Below, in pieces: positions 15,030 to 23,585 of a stretch of 64,000 nucleotides of DNA; positions within the stretch are counted from its first letter, which is position 1; each line of letters starts with the position of its first letter. Below the pieces are notes generated by a model. That model was not told where the DNA came from, made no database searches, and saw only the letters and a list, made by a program, of their open reading frames with translations. The position numbers and the translations under genes were made by a program. The stretch covers positions 1,178,001 to 1,242,000 of the forward strand of contig NZ_SJJZ01000003.1 of NCBI RefSeq assembly GCF_004331345.1, in the 5' to 3' direction. This DNA is from Kribbella soli (GTDB taxonomy: Bacteria; Actinomycetota; Actinomycetes; Propionibacteriales; Kribbellaceae).

Positions 15030-15996
15030 CGGCCTCGTCGGGATCGTCGGTGACGCGCGTTGCCCGAACGGCCTCCCGGTAGCGCCGTGGGGCAACGCCG
15101 TTGACGCGTTTGAATGCGTTGCTGAACGCGCTGTCCGAGGTGTAGCCGAGCGAGCGCGCGAGGGCTGACAGCGGCTGGTCGTCGTCGCGAAGGGCCCGCT
15201 CAGCCAGGCGCATCCGCCAGTTGAGCAGGTACGTGAGCGGCGGGACGCCGGCGACGGAGCGGAAGCGTTCGGCGAACGTCGTACGAGACATAGCCGCGGC
15301 CTGGGCCAGCTCCTCGAGCTGCCAGGCGCGACCGGGTTGATCGTGCATGAGGTGCAGGGCGGGCGCGATGCGTTCATCGGCGATCGCGCGGAGCCAGCCG
15401 ACCGGGAGGGACTCGGCCTCGGCCAGGCAGGCGCGCAACGCTTCGAGGAAGAGCAGGTGGGCGAGGTCGTCGGCCGCCAGGCTCGCTCCCGGCGCCGTGC
15501 TCGATGCCTCGCGCAACAACCTGTCGAGCAACCAGCGGAACGTCGCGGCGCGTTCGTCGGTGGCGCGGAGGTGGATGACCGGCGGGAGGGCGCGCATCAG
15601 CACCTCCTCGCCGGTGCGGTTGAGGGACACGTGACCGCCGATGCCGACGACCTTCGGGCCGACGCCGGTCTCGACGCCGCTGCCGAACCGCGCGATCGGA
15701 CCGTCCGCGGCACCGAACGCCTCGACCGCGTCGCCGACCGGGACGGTGTCCGAGTTGCCCTTCACGAACTCGTGGCGCCCGTCGAAGAGGACGACGTCGC
15801 CCGGCTCCAGCTCGATCCGACCGATCCGCAGCTCCGCGCCGAAGTCGATCCAGCAGACGCCCTCGACCGCAGCGGTGAACTTGAGGCGCCGCGTGGCCGG
15901 GTACCGCAGAGCCCAGTCACCGATTGCCTCGAAACCGAGCGAGACGTGGCAGTGCGCCTCGGTGAGCGCGAGGGTGTCGGCGAGCGGATCGGCCAT
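15019..15996 (-). CDS. AraC family regulator with cupin domain
   Basis: The 325-residue product begins with an AraC-type cupin domain (about residues 1-190: LSLTEAHCH-like start, then FTAAVEGVCWIDFGA, ELEPGDVVLFDGRHEF). The C-terminal double helix-turn-helix spans about residues 215-315 with QLEELAQAAAMSRTTFAERFR and ALARSLGYTSDSAFSNAFKR, ending APRRYREAVRA. The ATG at 15996 has GGAG immediately before it. It is divergent from an SDR gene, which is the likely target, with two direct repeats between them. Confidence 0.92.
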   Translation of the reverse strand: MADPLADTLALTEAHCHVSLGFEAIGDWALRYPATRRLKFTAAVEGVCWIDFGAELRIGRIELEPGDVVLFDGRHEFVKGNSDTVPVGDAVEAFGAADGPIARFGSGVETGVGPKVVGIGGHVSLNRTGEEVLMRALPPVIHLRATDERAATFRWLLDRLLREASSTAPGASLAADDLAHLLFLEALRACLAEAESLPVGWLRAIADERIAPALHLMHDQPGRAWQLEELAQAAAMSRTTFAERFRSVAGVPPLTYLLNWRMRLAERALRDDDQPLSALARSLGYTSDSAFSNAFKRVNGVAPRRYREAVRATRVTDDPDEAVTA

Positions 15997-16011
15997 CTCC
16001 GTACTATCGCG

Positions 16012-16040
16012 CAAGTATTCGGCACTCTCAAGCATTCTGC
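16012..16040. promoter_or_regulatory. direct repeats CAAGYATTCKGC between araC-type gene and SDR gene
   Basis: CAAGTATTCGGC (16012-16023) and CAAGCATTCTGC (16029-16040) differ at two of 12 positions and are 17 bp apart. Two same-facing half sites are the usual layout for AraC-family operators. They lie 16 bases from the regulator start and 30 bases from the SDR start, so they can control both. Confidence 0.55.
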
Positions 16041-16070
16041 GTCCGGATCAACGCTCGTAGCGTCGAAGAC

Positions 16071-17054
16071 ATGCAAACACCAATAGGTTCCGGATTCACC
16101 GCGGCGTCGACGACCGACGACGTACTCGACGGCATCGACCTGAACGGGAAGGTCGCGATCGTCACCGGCGGGTACTCCGGTCTGGGCAAGCAGACGGTCC
16201 GCGCCTTACGGGCGGCCGGGGCCGAGGTCGTCGTCCCCGCGCGGGATGTTGCACGCGCCACCGGGGAGCTGTCCGACGTCGGCGGAGTGGTCGTCGACGA
16301 GCTCGATCTGCTCGATTCGGCGAGCATCGACGCCTTCGCGGATCGGTTCCTGGCGAGCGGGCGGGCGCTGCACATCTTGGTGAACAGCGCCGGGGTGATG
16401 GCGAACCCGCTGACTCGGGACTCCCGCGGATACGAGTCGCAGTTCGCGACGAACCATCTAGGGCACTTCCAGCTCACCACGCGGTTGCTGCCCGCGTTAC
16501 GGAAGGCCGGTGGGGCCCGGGTGGTGTCGGTGTCGTCGCGCGGGCACCGCTACAGCGACGTTCATTTCGACGATCCGAACTTCGAGCACCGCGAGTACGC
16601 GCCGTACGAAGCGTACGGGCAGTCGAAGACGGCGAACGTCCTGTTCGCGGTCGAACTGGACGAGCGCGAACGGGCCAACGGGATCCGTGCGTTCGCCGTA
16701 CATCCCGGCAGCATCATCACGCACCTGGCGCGGTACTCGAACCGCGAGACGTTGCGCCAGGGCGGGTTCCTCGACGAGAACTACGAGCCGATCATCGACC
16801 CGGAGCGCGGGCTGAAGACGGTCGAGCAGGGCGCCGCGACGCAGGTGTGGTGCGCGGTGAGCCCACAGCTCGACGTGTACGGCGGGGTGTACTGCGAGGA
16901 CGTCGATATCGCGGCGGTGCACACGTCCGACGTACCGGACACCGAGGTGCTGGCGGTGACTCCGGGCGCGTTCGGCGTACTGCCGTACGCGATCGACCGG
17001 GACAACGCGCGGCGGTTGTGGAAGCTGAGCGAGGAACTTCTCGACCTCGGATAA
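16071..17054 (+). CDS. SDR family NAD(P)-dependent oxidoreductase
   Basis: This 327-residue short-chain dehydrogenase has the cofactor motif TGGYSGLG (about residues 31-38), LVNSAG, the catalytic Ser in VSVSSRGH, and Tyr-x3-Lys in YGQSK. The region after it (SIITHLARYSN and GGFLDENYEP) resembles retinol dehydrogenase-like oxidoreductases. It starts 74 bases from the divergent AraC regulator and is probably controlled by it. The substrate is unknown. Confidence 0.92.
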   Translation: MQTPIGSGFTAASTTDDVLDGIDLNGKVAIVTGGYSGLGKQTVRALRAAGAEVVVPARDVARATGELSDVGGVVVDELDLLDSASIDAFADRFLASGRALHILVNSAGVMANPLTRDSRGYESQFATNHLGHFQLTTRLLPALRKAGGARVVSVSSRGHRYSDVHFDDPNFEHREYAPYEAYGQSKTANVLFAVELDERERANGIRAFAVHPGSIITHLARYSNRETLRQGGFLDENYEPIIDPERGLKTVEQGAATQVWCAVSPQLDVYGGVYCEDVDIAAVHTSDVPDTEVLAVTPGAFGVLPYAIDRDNARRLWKLSEELLDLG

Positions 17055-17080
17055 ACCAGGTGCGGTAACCGGCCGTCACG

Positions 17081-18085
17081 GTGGACGCTGTGGACGTGGA
17101 CATCATCAGACTGTCACCCGACGACGAGGCCGGGTGCATCGACGCAGTCGCCGTACAGAGCGCTGCCATGAAGCAGGACTGCCCGGAGATGCTCGTGGCG
17201 ACCCCACGAGGATTCGCGGACATGCTGCGCTACGGCTGGGACATGGATCCCGAACAGGCGTTCCTGGCGCGGGACGACGACGGCACGGCGATGGGCCTGC
17301 TCGTCGTGTCGCTGCCGACGTACGACAACACGAACCATGTGTGGTTCGACGTGGCCGTCCATCCGGACCATCGTGACGGTGCGGTGGAGGCGGCGCTGAT
17401 CGAGTACGTCGAGCAGCTCGGTCGCGACAACGGACGCACGATCATCGGGTACGGCGGCTTCGACCTGCCCGAGGCGGTCGCGCTGGCGAACAAGCACGGC
17501 TACGAGCAGAAGGCCGTCGAGGTGAATCGCCGCCAGGACCTGACGGGCCTCGACTGGTCGATCGTCCAGTCGCTGTACGACGAGGCAGTCGCGGCTTCGA
17601 CGGCGTACGAGGTGGTCACGCTCACCGGTGCGCTGCCGGACGACATGCTCGACGGGATGATCGCGGTCACCGCGTCCATCAACGACGCCCCGAAGGACGA
17701 CCTGGACATCGAGGACGACGTCTACAGCAGCGAGCGGCTGCGCGCGTACGAGGAGGCGCAGACTAAGAGCGACCACACGCTCCACCGCGTCGTCGCCCGC
17801 GAGAAGGCCACCGGCGCTCTCGCCGGGCACACGGTGATCGCGGTCGAGCGCGAGCGCCCGCACGTCGGCCACCAGCACGACACCGCAGTCGCCCGCGAGC
17901 ACCGCGGCCACCGACTCGGCGCCCTGCTGAAGTCCGCGATGCTCCTGAACCTCCGCGACGCCGAGCCGGCGCTGGCCCAGGTCGACACCTGGAACGCCGA
18001 GTCCAACGACCACATGATCGGCATCAACGAACAACTCAACTACAAGATCGTCGCCCGCTTCCTGGCCTACCAGAAGACGGTCTGA
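17081..18085 (+). CDS. GNAT family N-acetyltransferase, two tandem domains
   Basis: The 334-residue protein contains two GNAT-like halves. The first (to about residue 150) has VWFDVAVHPDHRDGAVEAALIEY. The second carries the canonical acetyl-CoA loop HDTAVAREHRGHRLGALLKSAML and ends WNAESNDHMIGINEQLNYKIVARFL. This arrangement occurs in actinobacterial GNAT proteins of unknown substrate. Three in-frame GTG codons lie within the first six codons, so the start is uncertain by a few residues. Confidence 0.85.
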   Translation: MDAVDVDIIRLSPDDEAGCIDAVAVQSAAMKQDCPEMLVATPRGFADMLRYGWDMDPEQAFLARDDDGTAMGLLVVSLPTYDNTNHVWFDVAVHPDHRDGAVEAALIEYVEQLGRDNGRTIIGYGGFDLPEAVALANKHGYEQKAVEVNRRQDLTGLDWSIVQSLYDEAVAASTAYEVVTLTGALPDDMLDGMIAVTASINDAPKDDLDIEDDVYSSERLRAYEEAQTKSDHTLHRVVAREKATGALAGHTVIAVERERPHVGHQHDTAVAREHRGHRLGALLKSAMLLNLRDAEPALAQVDTWNAESNDHMIGINEQLNYKIVARFLAYQKTV

Positions 18086-18091
18086 AACAGA

Positions 18092-18122
18092 CCGGGGGCG
18101 CCGCAACCAGCGACGCCCCCGG
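18092..18122. terminator. bidirectional terminator
   Basis: CCGGGGGCG (18092-18100) pairs perfectly with CGCCCCCGG (18114-18122) around a 13-base loop. It sits between the convergent GNAT gene and the secreted-protein gene, 7 bases past the GNAT stop, and CTTCTACT follows on the plus strand. Confidence 0.85.
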
Positions 18123-18139
18123 CTTCTACTGCATAACGC

Positions 18140-19093
18140 TCACTCGCCCACGAGTTGGTTCCAGTGGCCGGTGATCGGGAAGATGCCGGTGCCCGGGATG
18201 GTGCCGCCGGTGACCCGGCCGTAGGACGTGACCGCGGTCTTCGAGCCGTTGAACTTGCTCATCGCGTACTGGTACGCCGAGTCGGTGTCGTTGTCGAAAC
18301 CGGTCACCAGCGAGCCGCCCCTGTCACCGCAGCCCCTGGCGGCCAGCGACTCGTACGCCGCGAAGCCCGTGCTCCGCACCAGCTTCAGGATCGGCTTCGT
18401 CGAGGCGGCGGCCGGGATCCGGACCGTCCACAGCGCACCGGCCTTGGTGGTCATCAGCAGCGTGTCGTACGACGGGTTCTCCGCCACCACGGTCATCGCC
18501 TTGAAGCCCTTGAAGCCTGGGAAGTGGCCAAGTGCCCGGAAGGTGGCACCCGACGCCGCGTAGCGGTAGAGGCTGCCGTTGGTGCTCAGCCCGTACAGGT
18601 ACGAGCGGTTCGGCGCGGTGATGGCGTAGTTCGATGTCACGAGCTGGGTGAAGCTGGTCCAGCCGGAGCCGATCCGCGCGTACGTCGGCCGCGCGTTCTC
18701 GGTGTCGAAGTAGGTGACACCGCGGTACAGCGTGCCGTTCTGCACGAACAGGCTGTGGTAGTAGAAGTGCGCGTCGGTCTGCACGCCGTACCACGTCGTG
18801 TTGAGACGGGTGCCGACGAACTTGAACTCCCCGAAGAACTCACCGCGCGGGGGCTTGGCCGGCGTGATCAGGACGTCGTTGATCCCCGGCGTCGGCGTGT
18901 TGAAGCCGACATCCTGCACGCATCCCCCGGAGGCGAGCTTGGTGTTCGGCGTGGTCTTCAGGTTGCCCTTGGCCGGGTCGGCGATCGCGGGCGTCGGGTT
19001 GGACCGGACGGCGGCGGTGGCCGGGACGGCGGCGGCCGTGGCGGCGAGCATGCCGACCCCGGCCAGGGCGAGCGCGAAGCGCTGCAGTTTCAT
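18140..19093 (-). CDS. secreted protein of unknown function
   Basis: The 317-residue product begins with a Sec signal peptide (MKLQRFALALAGVGMLAATA, then AVPATAA). The mature part is rich in Tyr, Phe, Thr and Gly, with recurring blocks such as LYRGVTYFDTEN, LYGLSTNGSLYRYA and ALWTVRIP, consistent with a beta-propeller (tachylectin-like) fold, and only two Cys. I do not recognise a named family. It is a single gene between a terminator and its own promoter. GAGGGGGA precedes the ATG. Confidence 0.8.
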   Translation of the reverse strand: MKLQRFALALAGVGMLAATAAAVPATAAVRSNPTPAIADPAKGNLKTTPNTKLASGGCVQDVGFNTPTPGINDVLITPAKPPRGEFFGEFKFVGTRLNTTWYGVQTDAHFYYHSLFVQNGTLYRGVTYFDTENARPTYARIGSGWTSFTQLVTSNYAITAPNRSYLYGLSTNGSLYRYAASGATFRALGHFPGFKGFKAMTVVAENPSYDTLLMTTKAGALWTVRIPAAASTKPILKLVRSTGFAAYESLAARGCGDRGGSLVTGFDNDTDSAYQYAMSKFNGSKTAVTSYGRVTGGTIPGTGIFPITGHWNQLVGE

Positions 19094-19210
19094 ACTGGGA
19101 GTCCCCCTCAGGACATGAATGACCTCGATGAGCCTCGAGATCGTGCGCGAGCATAACGTGCGCAGGGGACGGAAGGCGCCGCGATTGCACCTTGTTGCAA
19201 CGGTTCCAGG

Positions 19211-19261
19211 CTAGACCGCCTGGACCCCTGTGACCTTCATCTCATTGGAGAGGGTGAAACC
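19211..19261 (-). pseudogene. remnant of a GNAT gene 3' end
   Basis: On the minus strand 17 codons read GFTLSNEMKVTGVQAV then TAG, matching the C-terminus GFELSNEMKVTIVEPV of the GNAT gene at 19869-20537. The DNA matches too: TGTGACCTTCAT-TC-TTGGAGAG against GGTGACCTTCAT-TC-TTGGAGAG. The kinase gene between the copies ends out of frame inside this remnant. It marks either the loss of a duplicated GNAT gene or insertion of the kinase gene at the GNAT 3' end. Confidence 0.75.
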
Positions 19262-19872
19262 CCGAACGACTCCGCGACGCCGGCTGCCAGCTCGTCTTCT
19301 GAGCGATCGACGTCAACCACGAGGCCGGTGAGATCGAGGCGGTCGATGTCAGCGGCGACTCGTTGGGTGAACATCCGGTCGCGTTCGAGCAAGTTGCTCA
19401 AGGCCCGTTCCGGTGCGCTGGTTCGGTCTGCGATCGACCAGCGGGACCCGCGCTGCTCGAAGGCGGCCCGTTGGAAGGTGGGCGTCGGTAGGAGCCACAC
19501 GGCCTGTCGGCGGTCGGTCAGGAGCGGGGCGACCAGCTCCGGGAGTAGGCGGAACCCCTCCACCACGACGGGTTCCGGCGGCAGGCTGAGTAGATCCTCG
19601 ACGATCAGGTCGAAGGCCTCGCCGCGGAACCAGTGGAACGTGTCGAGCATGACCTCCGGCGAGCGGTTCGCCCACCGCTCGTCCATGTCCATCGCGAGAA
19701 AGTCCTGCAGGTACGGCGTCGCGCGCGGATCGCTGCGCGCTGTGTGGTCGCCCATCGCCCGGTCGGTGTCGTAGCGGCGCAGGCCGAACCGGTCCGCCAA
19801 GTGCCGGGAGATCGTCGACTTGCCGGCACCGGTGCCGCCACCGAGCCAGTAGACGTGGGCGAGGTCCGTCAT
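19237..19872 (-). CDS. P-loop kinase-like ATPase (AAA family)
   Basis: The 211-residue protein starts with a P-loop, HVYWLGGGTGAGKSTISRHLA (split as GGGTGAGKS, about residues 11-19), then DTDRAMGDH. VVVEGFRLLPELVAPLL and AVWLLPTPTFQRAAF resemble nucleoside- or cytidylate-kinase-like proteins. It has no assigned substrate. The last eight residues (GVSPSPMR) are encoded out of frame within a GNAT remnant. The start overlaps the GNAT stop by 4 bases (ATGA). Confidence 0.8.
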   Translation of the reverse strand: MTDLAHVYWLGGGTGAGKSTISRHLADRFGLRRYDTDRAMGDHTARSDPRATPYLQDFLAMDMDERWANRSPEVMLDTFHWFRGEAFDLIVEDLLSLPPEPVVVEGFRLLPELVAPLLTDRRQAVWLLPTPTFQRAAFEQRGSRWSIADRTSAPERALSNLLERDRMFTQRVAADIDRLDLTGLVVDVDRSEDELAAGVAESFGVSPSPMR

Positions 19873-20537
19873 ACCGGCTCGACGATGGTGACCTTCATTT
19901 CGTTGGAGAGCTCGAAACCCAGCCCTCGGTAAAGGCGGATCGCGTTGGTGTTGGTGCCGCCGGTGTGGAGGAACGGGGTTCGGCCGGCTGCGGTGATGTG
20001 TGCGGCGACCGCGCGGATCAGGCGGCTGGCCAGGCCTTGGCCCTGGTACGACGGGTGGGTGCAGACGGCACTGATCTCGGTGTGCCCGGGGAGCGCGAAC
20101 CGCGTGCCGGCCATCGCGATCAGCTCGCCGTCGCGGCGGATCCCGAGGTACGTGCCGAGCTCGATCGTACGGCTCCGGAACGGGCCCGGATCGGTCAGGG
20201 CGACGAGGCCGAGCATGTCCGGCACGTCGTCGATGCCGAGGACGACCGCTTCGGGCTCCGCTGCCGGAAGGGACGCCGGCGCCACGAACTGCACCAAGTC
20301 CATCCGGCGGTCCAGTTTGAACGTGTCCGGGAGCGGAAAGTCGGGGCGCATCAGTGCGACCACGGTGCCAGGTCCGACGAGTTCGGCCGCGTCCGACCAG
20401 TCCTGTTCGGTCGGGCTGTCAGGCAGCGCCAGGAACGGCGCGACCGCCGACGGGTAGCGGCGGGCGTTGCCGCGGACCTCGGCGAACGACGCGTGCGGCC
20501 CGGTCAGAGCGGCGTACACGGGATTCTGCAGGATCAT
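19869..20537 (-). CDS. GNAT family N-acetyltransferase (FR47-like)
   Basis: The 222-residue product has a family-typical N-terminal half (MILQNPVYAALTGPHA, FLALPDSPTEQDWSDAAEL) and a C-terminal acetyl-CoA domain with EISAVCTHPSYQGQGLASRL and FLHTGGTNTNAIRLYRGLGF. The acceptor substrate is unknown. Its ATG overlaps the era stop codon (TGATG), so it belongs to the era operon. A partial copy of its 3' end lies about 650 bases downstream. Confidence 0.9.
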   Translation of the reverse strand: MILQNPVYAALTGPHASFAEVRGNARRYPSAVAPFLALPDSPTEQDWSDAAELVGPGTVVALMRPDFPLPDTFKLDRRMDLVQFVAPASLPAAEPEAVVLGIDDVPDMLGLVALTDPGPFRSRTIELGTYLGIRRDGELIAMAGTRFALPGHTEISAVCTHPSYQGQGLASRLIRAVAAHITAAGRTPFLHTGGTNTNAIRLYRGLGFELSNEMKVTIVEPV

Positions 20538-21466
20538 CAGAATCCCAGTTTGCGCAGGTTCTTCGCGTCTGTCTGCCAGTTTTTGGCGATCTTGACGTGC
20601 AGGTCGAGGTACACCGGCGTACCGAGCAGGGCTTCGATCTGGTGGCGGGCGGCCGCGCCGACCTCGCGCAGGCGGGCGCCCTTGTGGCCGATCACGATGC
20701 CCTTCTGACTCTCCCGCTCGAGGAAGATGTTCGCGTAGATGTCGAGCAGCGGCTTGTCCTCGGGACGGTCCTCGCGGAGGTTCATCTCGTCGATGGTCAC
20801 CGCGATCGAGTGCGGGAGCTCGTCCCGGACACCTTCCAGCGCCGCCTCGCGGATCAGTTCCGCGACCAGCGTCTCCTCCGGCTCGTCCGTGATGTCGCCG
20901 TCCGGGTAGAGCGGAAAACCGGAAGGCAGCAGCTTCACGAGCTCGTCGGCGACCAGATCGACCTGGTACCCGGACGTCGCGGACACCGGAACGATCGACG
21001 CCCACTCGATGCCGGAGGACTCGCCGAGCGCCTGGATGTCGGCCAGGTGCTCGACCATCCGGTCGGGTTCGACGAGGTCGGCCTTGGTGGCGAGCGCGAC
21101 CTTCGGGGTCTTCGCGACCTTCGCCGCCTCGGCCGCCAGGAACCGGTCGCCGGGGCCGATCTTGTCGCTGGCCGGCAGGCAGACCGCGATCACGTCGACC
21201 TCGGCCCAGGTGGTCTTCACGAGGTCGTTCAGCCGCTCACCGAGCAGCGTGCGCGGTTTGTGCAGACCGGGGGTGTCGACCAGGATCAGCTGCGCGTCCG
21301 GCCGGTGCACGATCCCGCGCACGGCGTGCCGCGTGGTCTGCGGCTTCGACGACGTGATGACGATCTTCTTCCCCACCAGGGCGTTGGTGAGGGTGGACTT
21401 GCCCGCGTTCGGCCGGCCGACGAAGCAGGCGAAACCCGCTTTGAAGTTCTCAGGTGTGGACGACAT
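20537..21466 (-). CDS. era: GTPase Era
   Basis: Era binds the 3' end of 16S rRNA during 30S maturation. The 309-residue product has G1 GRPNAGKST, a switch region with SSKPQTTRH, G3 DTPG, and G4 TKAD in place of NKxD, a variant common in actinobacteria. A C-terminal KH domain contains GIVIGHKGARLREVG. I chose the ATG at 21466 behind GGAGAGG; an upstream in-frame start adds nine residues. The gene overlaps the CDA-like gene by 17 bases. Confidence 0.97.
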   Translation of the reverse strand: MSSTPENFKAGFACFVGRPNAGKSTLTNALVGKKIVITSSKPQTTRHAVRGIVHRPDAQLILVDTPGLHKPRTLLGERLNDLVKTTWAEVDVIAVCLPASDKIGPGDRFLAAEAAKVAKTPKVALATKADLVEPDRMVEHLADIQALGESSGIEWASIVPVSATSGYQVDLVADELVKLLPSGFPLYPDGDITDEPEETLVAELIREAALEGVRDELPHSIAVTIDEMNLREDRPEDKPLLDIYANIFLERESQKGIVIGHKGARLREVGAAARHQIEALLGTPVYLDLHVKIAKNWQTDAKNLRKLGF

Positions 21467-21785
21467 CGCGGACCTCTCCAGTGCCAAGGGCAAGTACTAC
21501 GGGAATGTTGGCGCCGGCGAAGTGCCGTACGACGCCCACATCGGCGGAATCGGACTCGGTGACCACCGCGGCCGCCTCGAGACCCTTCACGCCGGACGCG
21601 AGCGCCATCGCCACCGCCAGCTGCAGCGCGGTCAGCTCGACCGTGTCGAGCGCGACCGTGCAGGCGGCGTACGTCCGGCCGTCGGAGTCGCGGACGGCGG
21701 CTCCTTCAGCGGCCCGCGTCCGTGCACGGGCAGCGCGGGCGAGCGTGACGAGTTTGGCGTCCTCCGCCGAAAGGTCTGACAACAA
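21450..21785 (-). CDS. cytidine deaminase-like protein lacking zinc ligands
   Basis: The 111-residue product lines up with cytidine deaminase folds (AEGAAVRDSDGRTYAACTV, VELTALQLAVAMALASGVKG, then a final strand VVLAL). The catalytic segment that should read (C/H)AE has TAL instead, and there is no PCxxC, so it cannot bind zinc and should be inactive as a deaminase. The corC-X-era position matches mycobacterial Rv2365c-type genes. I infer a structural or RNA-related role in this ribosome-maturation cluster. Confidence 0.8.
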   Translation of the reverse strand: MLSDLSAEDAKLVTLARAARARTRAAEGAAVRDSDGRTYAACTVALDTVELTALQLAVAMALASGVKGLEAAAVVTESDSADVGVVRHFAGANIPVVLALGTGEVRDVVHT

Positions 21786-21796
21786 GAGCTCCTAGG

Positions 21797-23101
21797 TCAG
21801 GCGTGCTGGTGGTTCTGGTCCTGCGGCGCGGGAGTCGGCTCCTCACGCCGTACGAGAACCGTACCTACCTGGTTCCGGCGGCCGGACGGCCGCTCCGCGG
21901 TCAGCGACAGACCTTCGATCCCCACCTCGGCGCCGGGGATCGGCACCTTGCCGAGCAGCTTGGCCATCAGGCCGCCGACGGTGTCGACGTCGTCGTCGTC
22001 CAGCGGTACGCCGAACAGCTCGCCCAGCTCGTCGATCGGCAACCGGCTCGACACCCGGTACGCGCCGTCGGACAGTTGCTGCACCGAGTCCGGGTCCTCG
22101 TCGTACTCGTCGGTGATCTCGCCGACGATCTCCTCCAGGATGTCCTCGATGGTGACCAGGCCGGCCGTGCCGCCGTACTCGTCGACGACGATCGCGACGT
22201 GCATCCGGGCCGCCTGCATCTCCCGGAGCAGCTCGTCGACCGGCTTGGAGTCCGGGATGTACATGCACCGCCGCATCACCGACTCGACCCGCTCGGTCGA
22301 CTCGGCCTGGGCGTTGTCGTACACCCGGCGCATCACGTCCTTGAGGTAGACGACGCCGACGATGTCGTCGAGCGACTCGCCGATCACCGGGATCCGCGAG
22401 TACCCGGAGCGCAGCGCCAGCGACGTGAGCTGGCGGAGCTTCTTGTGCCGCTCGATGTAGACCATGTCCGTGCGCGGCACCATCACCTCGCGGACGATGG
22501 TGTCACCGAGCTCGAACACCGAGTGGATCATCTGCCGCTCGCCGGACTCGATCACCGCGGACTTCTCCGCGTAGTCGACCAGCGCCCGCAGCTCGGCCTC
22601 GGTCGCGAACGGGCCCTCGGCGAATCCCTTGCCCGGGGTCAGCGCGTTACCGATCAGGATCAGGAACTTCGGCAGCGGCCCGAGGATCCGGGTCAGCGCC
22701 ATCACCGGGCCGGCCGAGATGATCGCGAACCGGTCCGAGTGCTGCCGGCCGAGCGTCCGCGGCGCGACCCCGATGATCACGTACGAAACCAGCACCATCA
22801 CCACGGCGGTGATCAGGACGTGCTCCCAGGTGACCTCGAGAACGCCGGACAGCGCCTGGGTGACCAGCACGATCGCGGTGATCTCGCAGATCAGCCGGAG
22901 CAGGAGCAGCGAGTTCAGGTACCGCGGGGCGTCGGACAGCAGGTCACGCAGCCGGACCGCCCGCAGGTTGCCCAGCTCGACCTGCTCGTTCGCCCGCACC
23001 TTCGAGTACGACGACAGTGCCGCCTCGGCCCCCGCGAACAGCCCGGCCAGCAGAACGAGCACCGCCGCCACAACCAGGAGAACAAGGTCGTGGGAAGTCA
23101 T
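21797..23101 (-). CDS. CNNM/CorC family protein (hemolysin-like)
   Basis: The 434-residue protein has a DUF21/CNNM membrane domain with about four helices in the first 150 residues, a CBS pair (VPRTDMVYIERHKKL, GYSRIPVIGESLDDIVGVVYLKD, and AIVVDEYGGTAGLVTIEDILEEIVGEI), and a C-terminal CorC_HlyC domain (SSRLPIDELGELFG, DDDVDTVGGLMAKLLGKVP). The family is linked to magnesium or cobalt efflux. The cluster with ybeY and era is conserved in actinobacteria. Confidence 0.94.
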   Translation of the reverse strand: MTSHDLVLLVVAAVLVLLAGLFAGAEAALSSYSKVRANEQVELGNLRAVRLRDLLSDAPRYLNSLLLLRLICEITAIVLVTQALSGVLEVTWEHVLITAVVMVLVSYVIIGVAPRTLGRQHSDRFAIISAGPVMALTRILGPLPKFLILIGNALTPGKGFAEGPFATEAELRALVDYAEKSAVIESGERQMIHSVFELGDTIVREVMVPRTDMVYIERHKKLRQLTSLALRSGYSRIPVIGESLDDIVGVVYLKDVMRRVYDNAQAESTERVESVMRRCMYIPDSKPVDELLREMQAARMHVAIVVDEYGGTAGLVTIEDILEEIVGEITDEYDEDPDSVQQLSDGAYRVSSRLPIDELGELFGVPLDDDDVDTVGGLMAKLLGKVPIPGAEVGIEGLSLTAERPSGRRNQVGTVLVRREEPTPAPQDQNHQHA

Positions 23102-23108
23102 CGTGGTA

Positions 23109-23585
23109 TCACGCCTCTAGCCGGTTTCCAGGTGCGCGCCATGCTTCCAGCAGGCGGCCCTGGATGTCCCACATCTCCGCTTTCTCGGCGGGTTCCGCAT
23201 GGTCGTACCCGAGCAGGTGCAGGATGCCGTGCACCGTCAGCAGCTCGAGCTCCGCCCACGTACCGTGACCGGCCTTCGCGCCCTGCGCGGCGGCGACCGT
23301 GGGGCACAGCGCGATGTCGCCGAGGTGCCCGAGCGGCAGGTCCTCGTCGGCATCGCCGTCGGAACCCGGCCGCAGCTCGTCCATCGGCCACGACATCACG
23401 TCGGTCGGACCCGGCAGGTCCAGGAACTCGACGTGATATCGCGCCATGGTGTCCTCGTCGACCAGCTTGATCGACAGTTCACACTCCGGGTGCAGCCGCA
23501 GCGACGACAGCACGAACCGGCTGAGCCGCATCAGTCCGTGTGCGTCGATCTCGACCCCGGACTCGTTGTTGACCTCGACGTTCAT
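23109..23585 (-). CDS. ybeY: rRNA maturation endoribonuclease YbeY
   Basis: YbeY is a zinc-dependent RNase acting on 16S rRNA 3' end processing and ribosome quality control. The 158-residue product has the diagnostic HGILHLLGYDHAEPAEKAEM, with three His ligands in HxxxHxxGYDH, and upstream DVMSWPMDE where the family has DVLSFP. Its start overlaps the phoH stop (ATGA). Confidence 0.96.
   Translation of the reverse strand: MNVEVNNESGVEIDAHGLMRLSRFVLSSLRLHPECELSIKLVDEDTMARYHVEFLDLPGPTDVMSWPMDELRPGSDGDADEDLPLGHLGDIALCPTVAAAQGAKAGHGTWAELELLTVHGILHLLGYDHAEPAEKAEMWDIQGRLLEAWRAPGNRLEA

Noticed and set aside
21803..23470. 555-residue plus-strand ORF opposite the corC-like gene and ybeY
   Set aside because: Composition (Asp, Arg, His, Gln) is that of an antisense shadow and no domain is recognisable.
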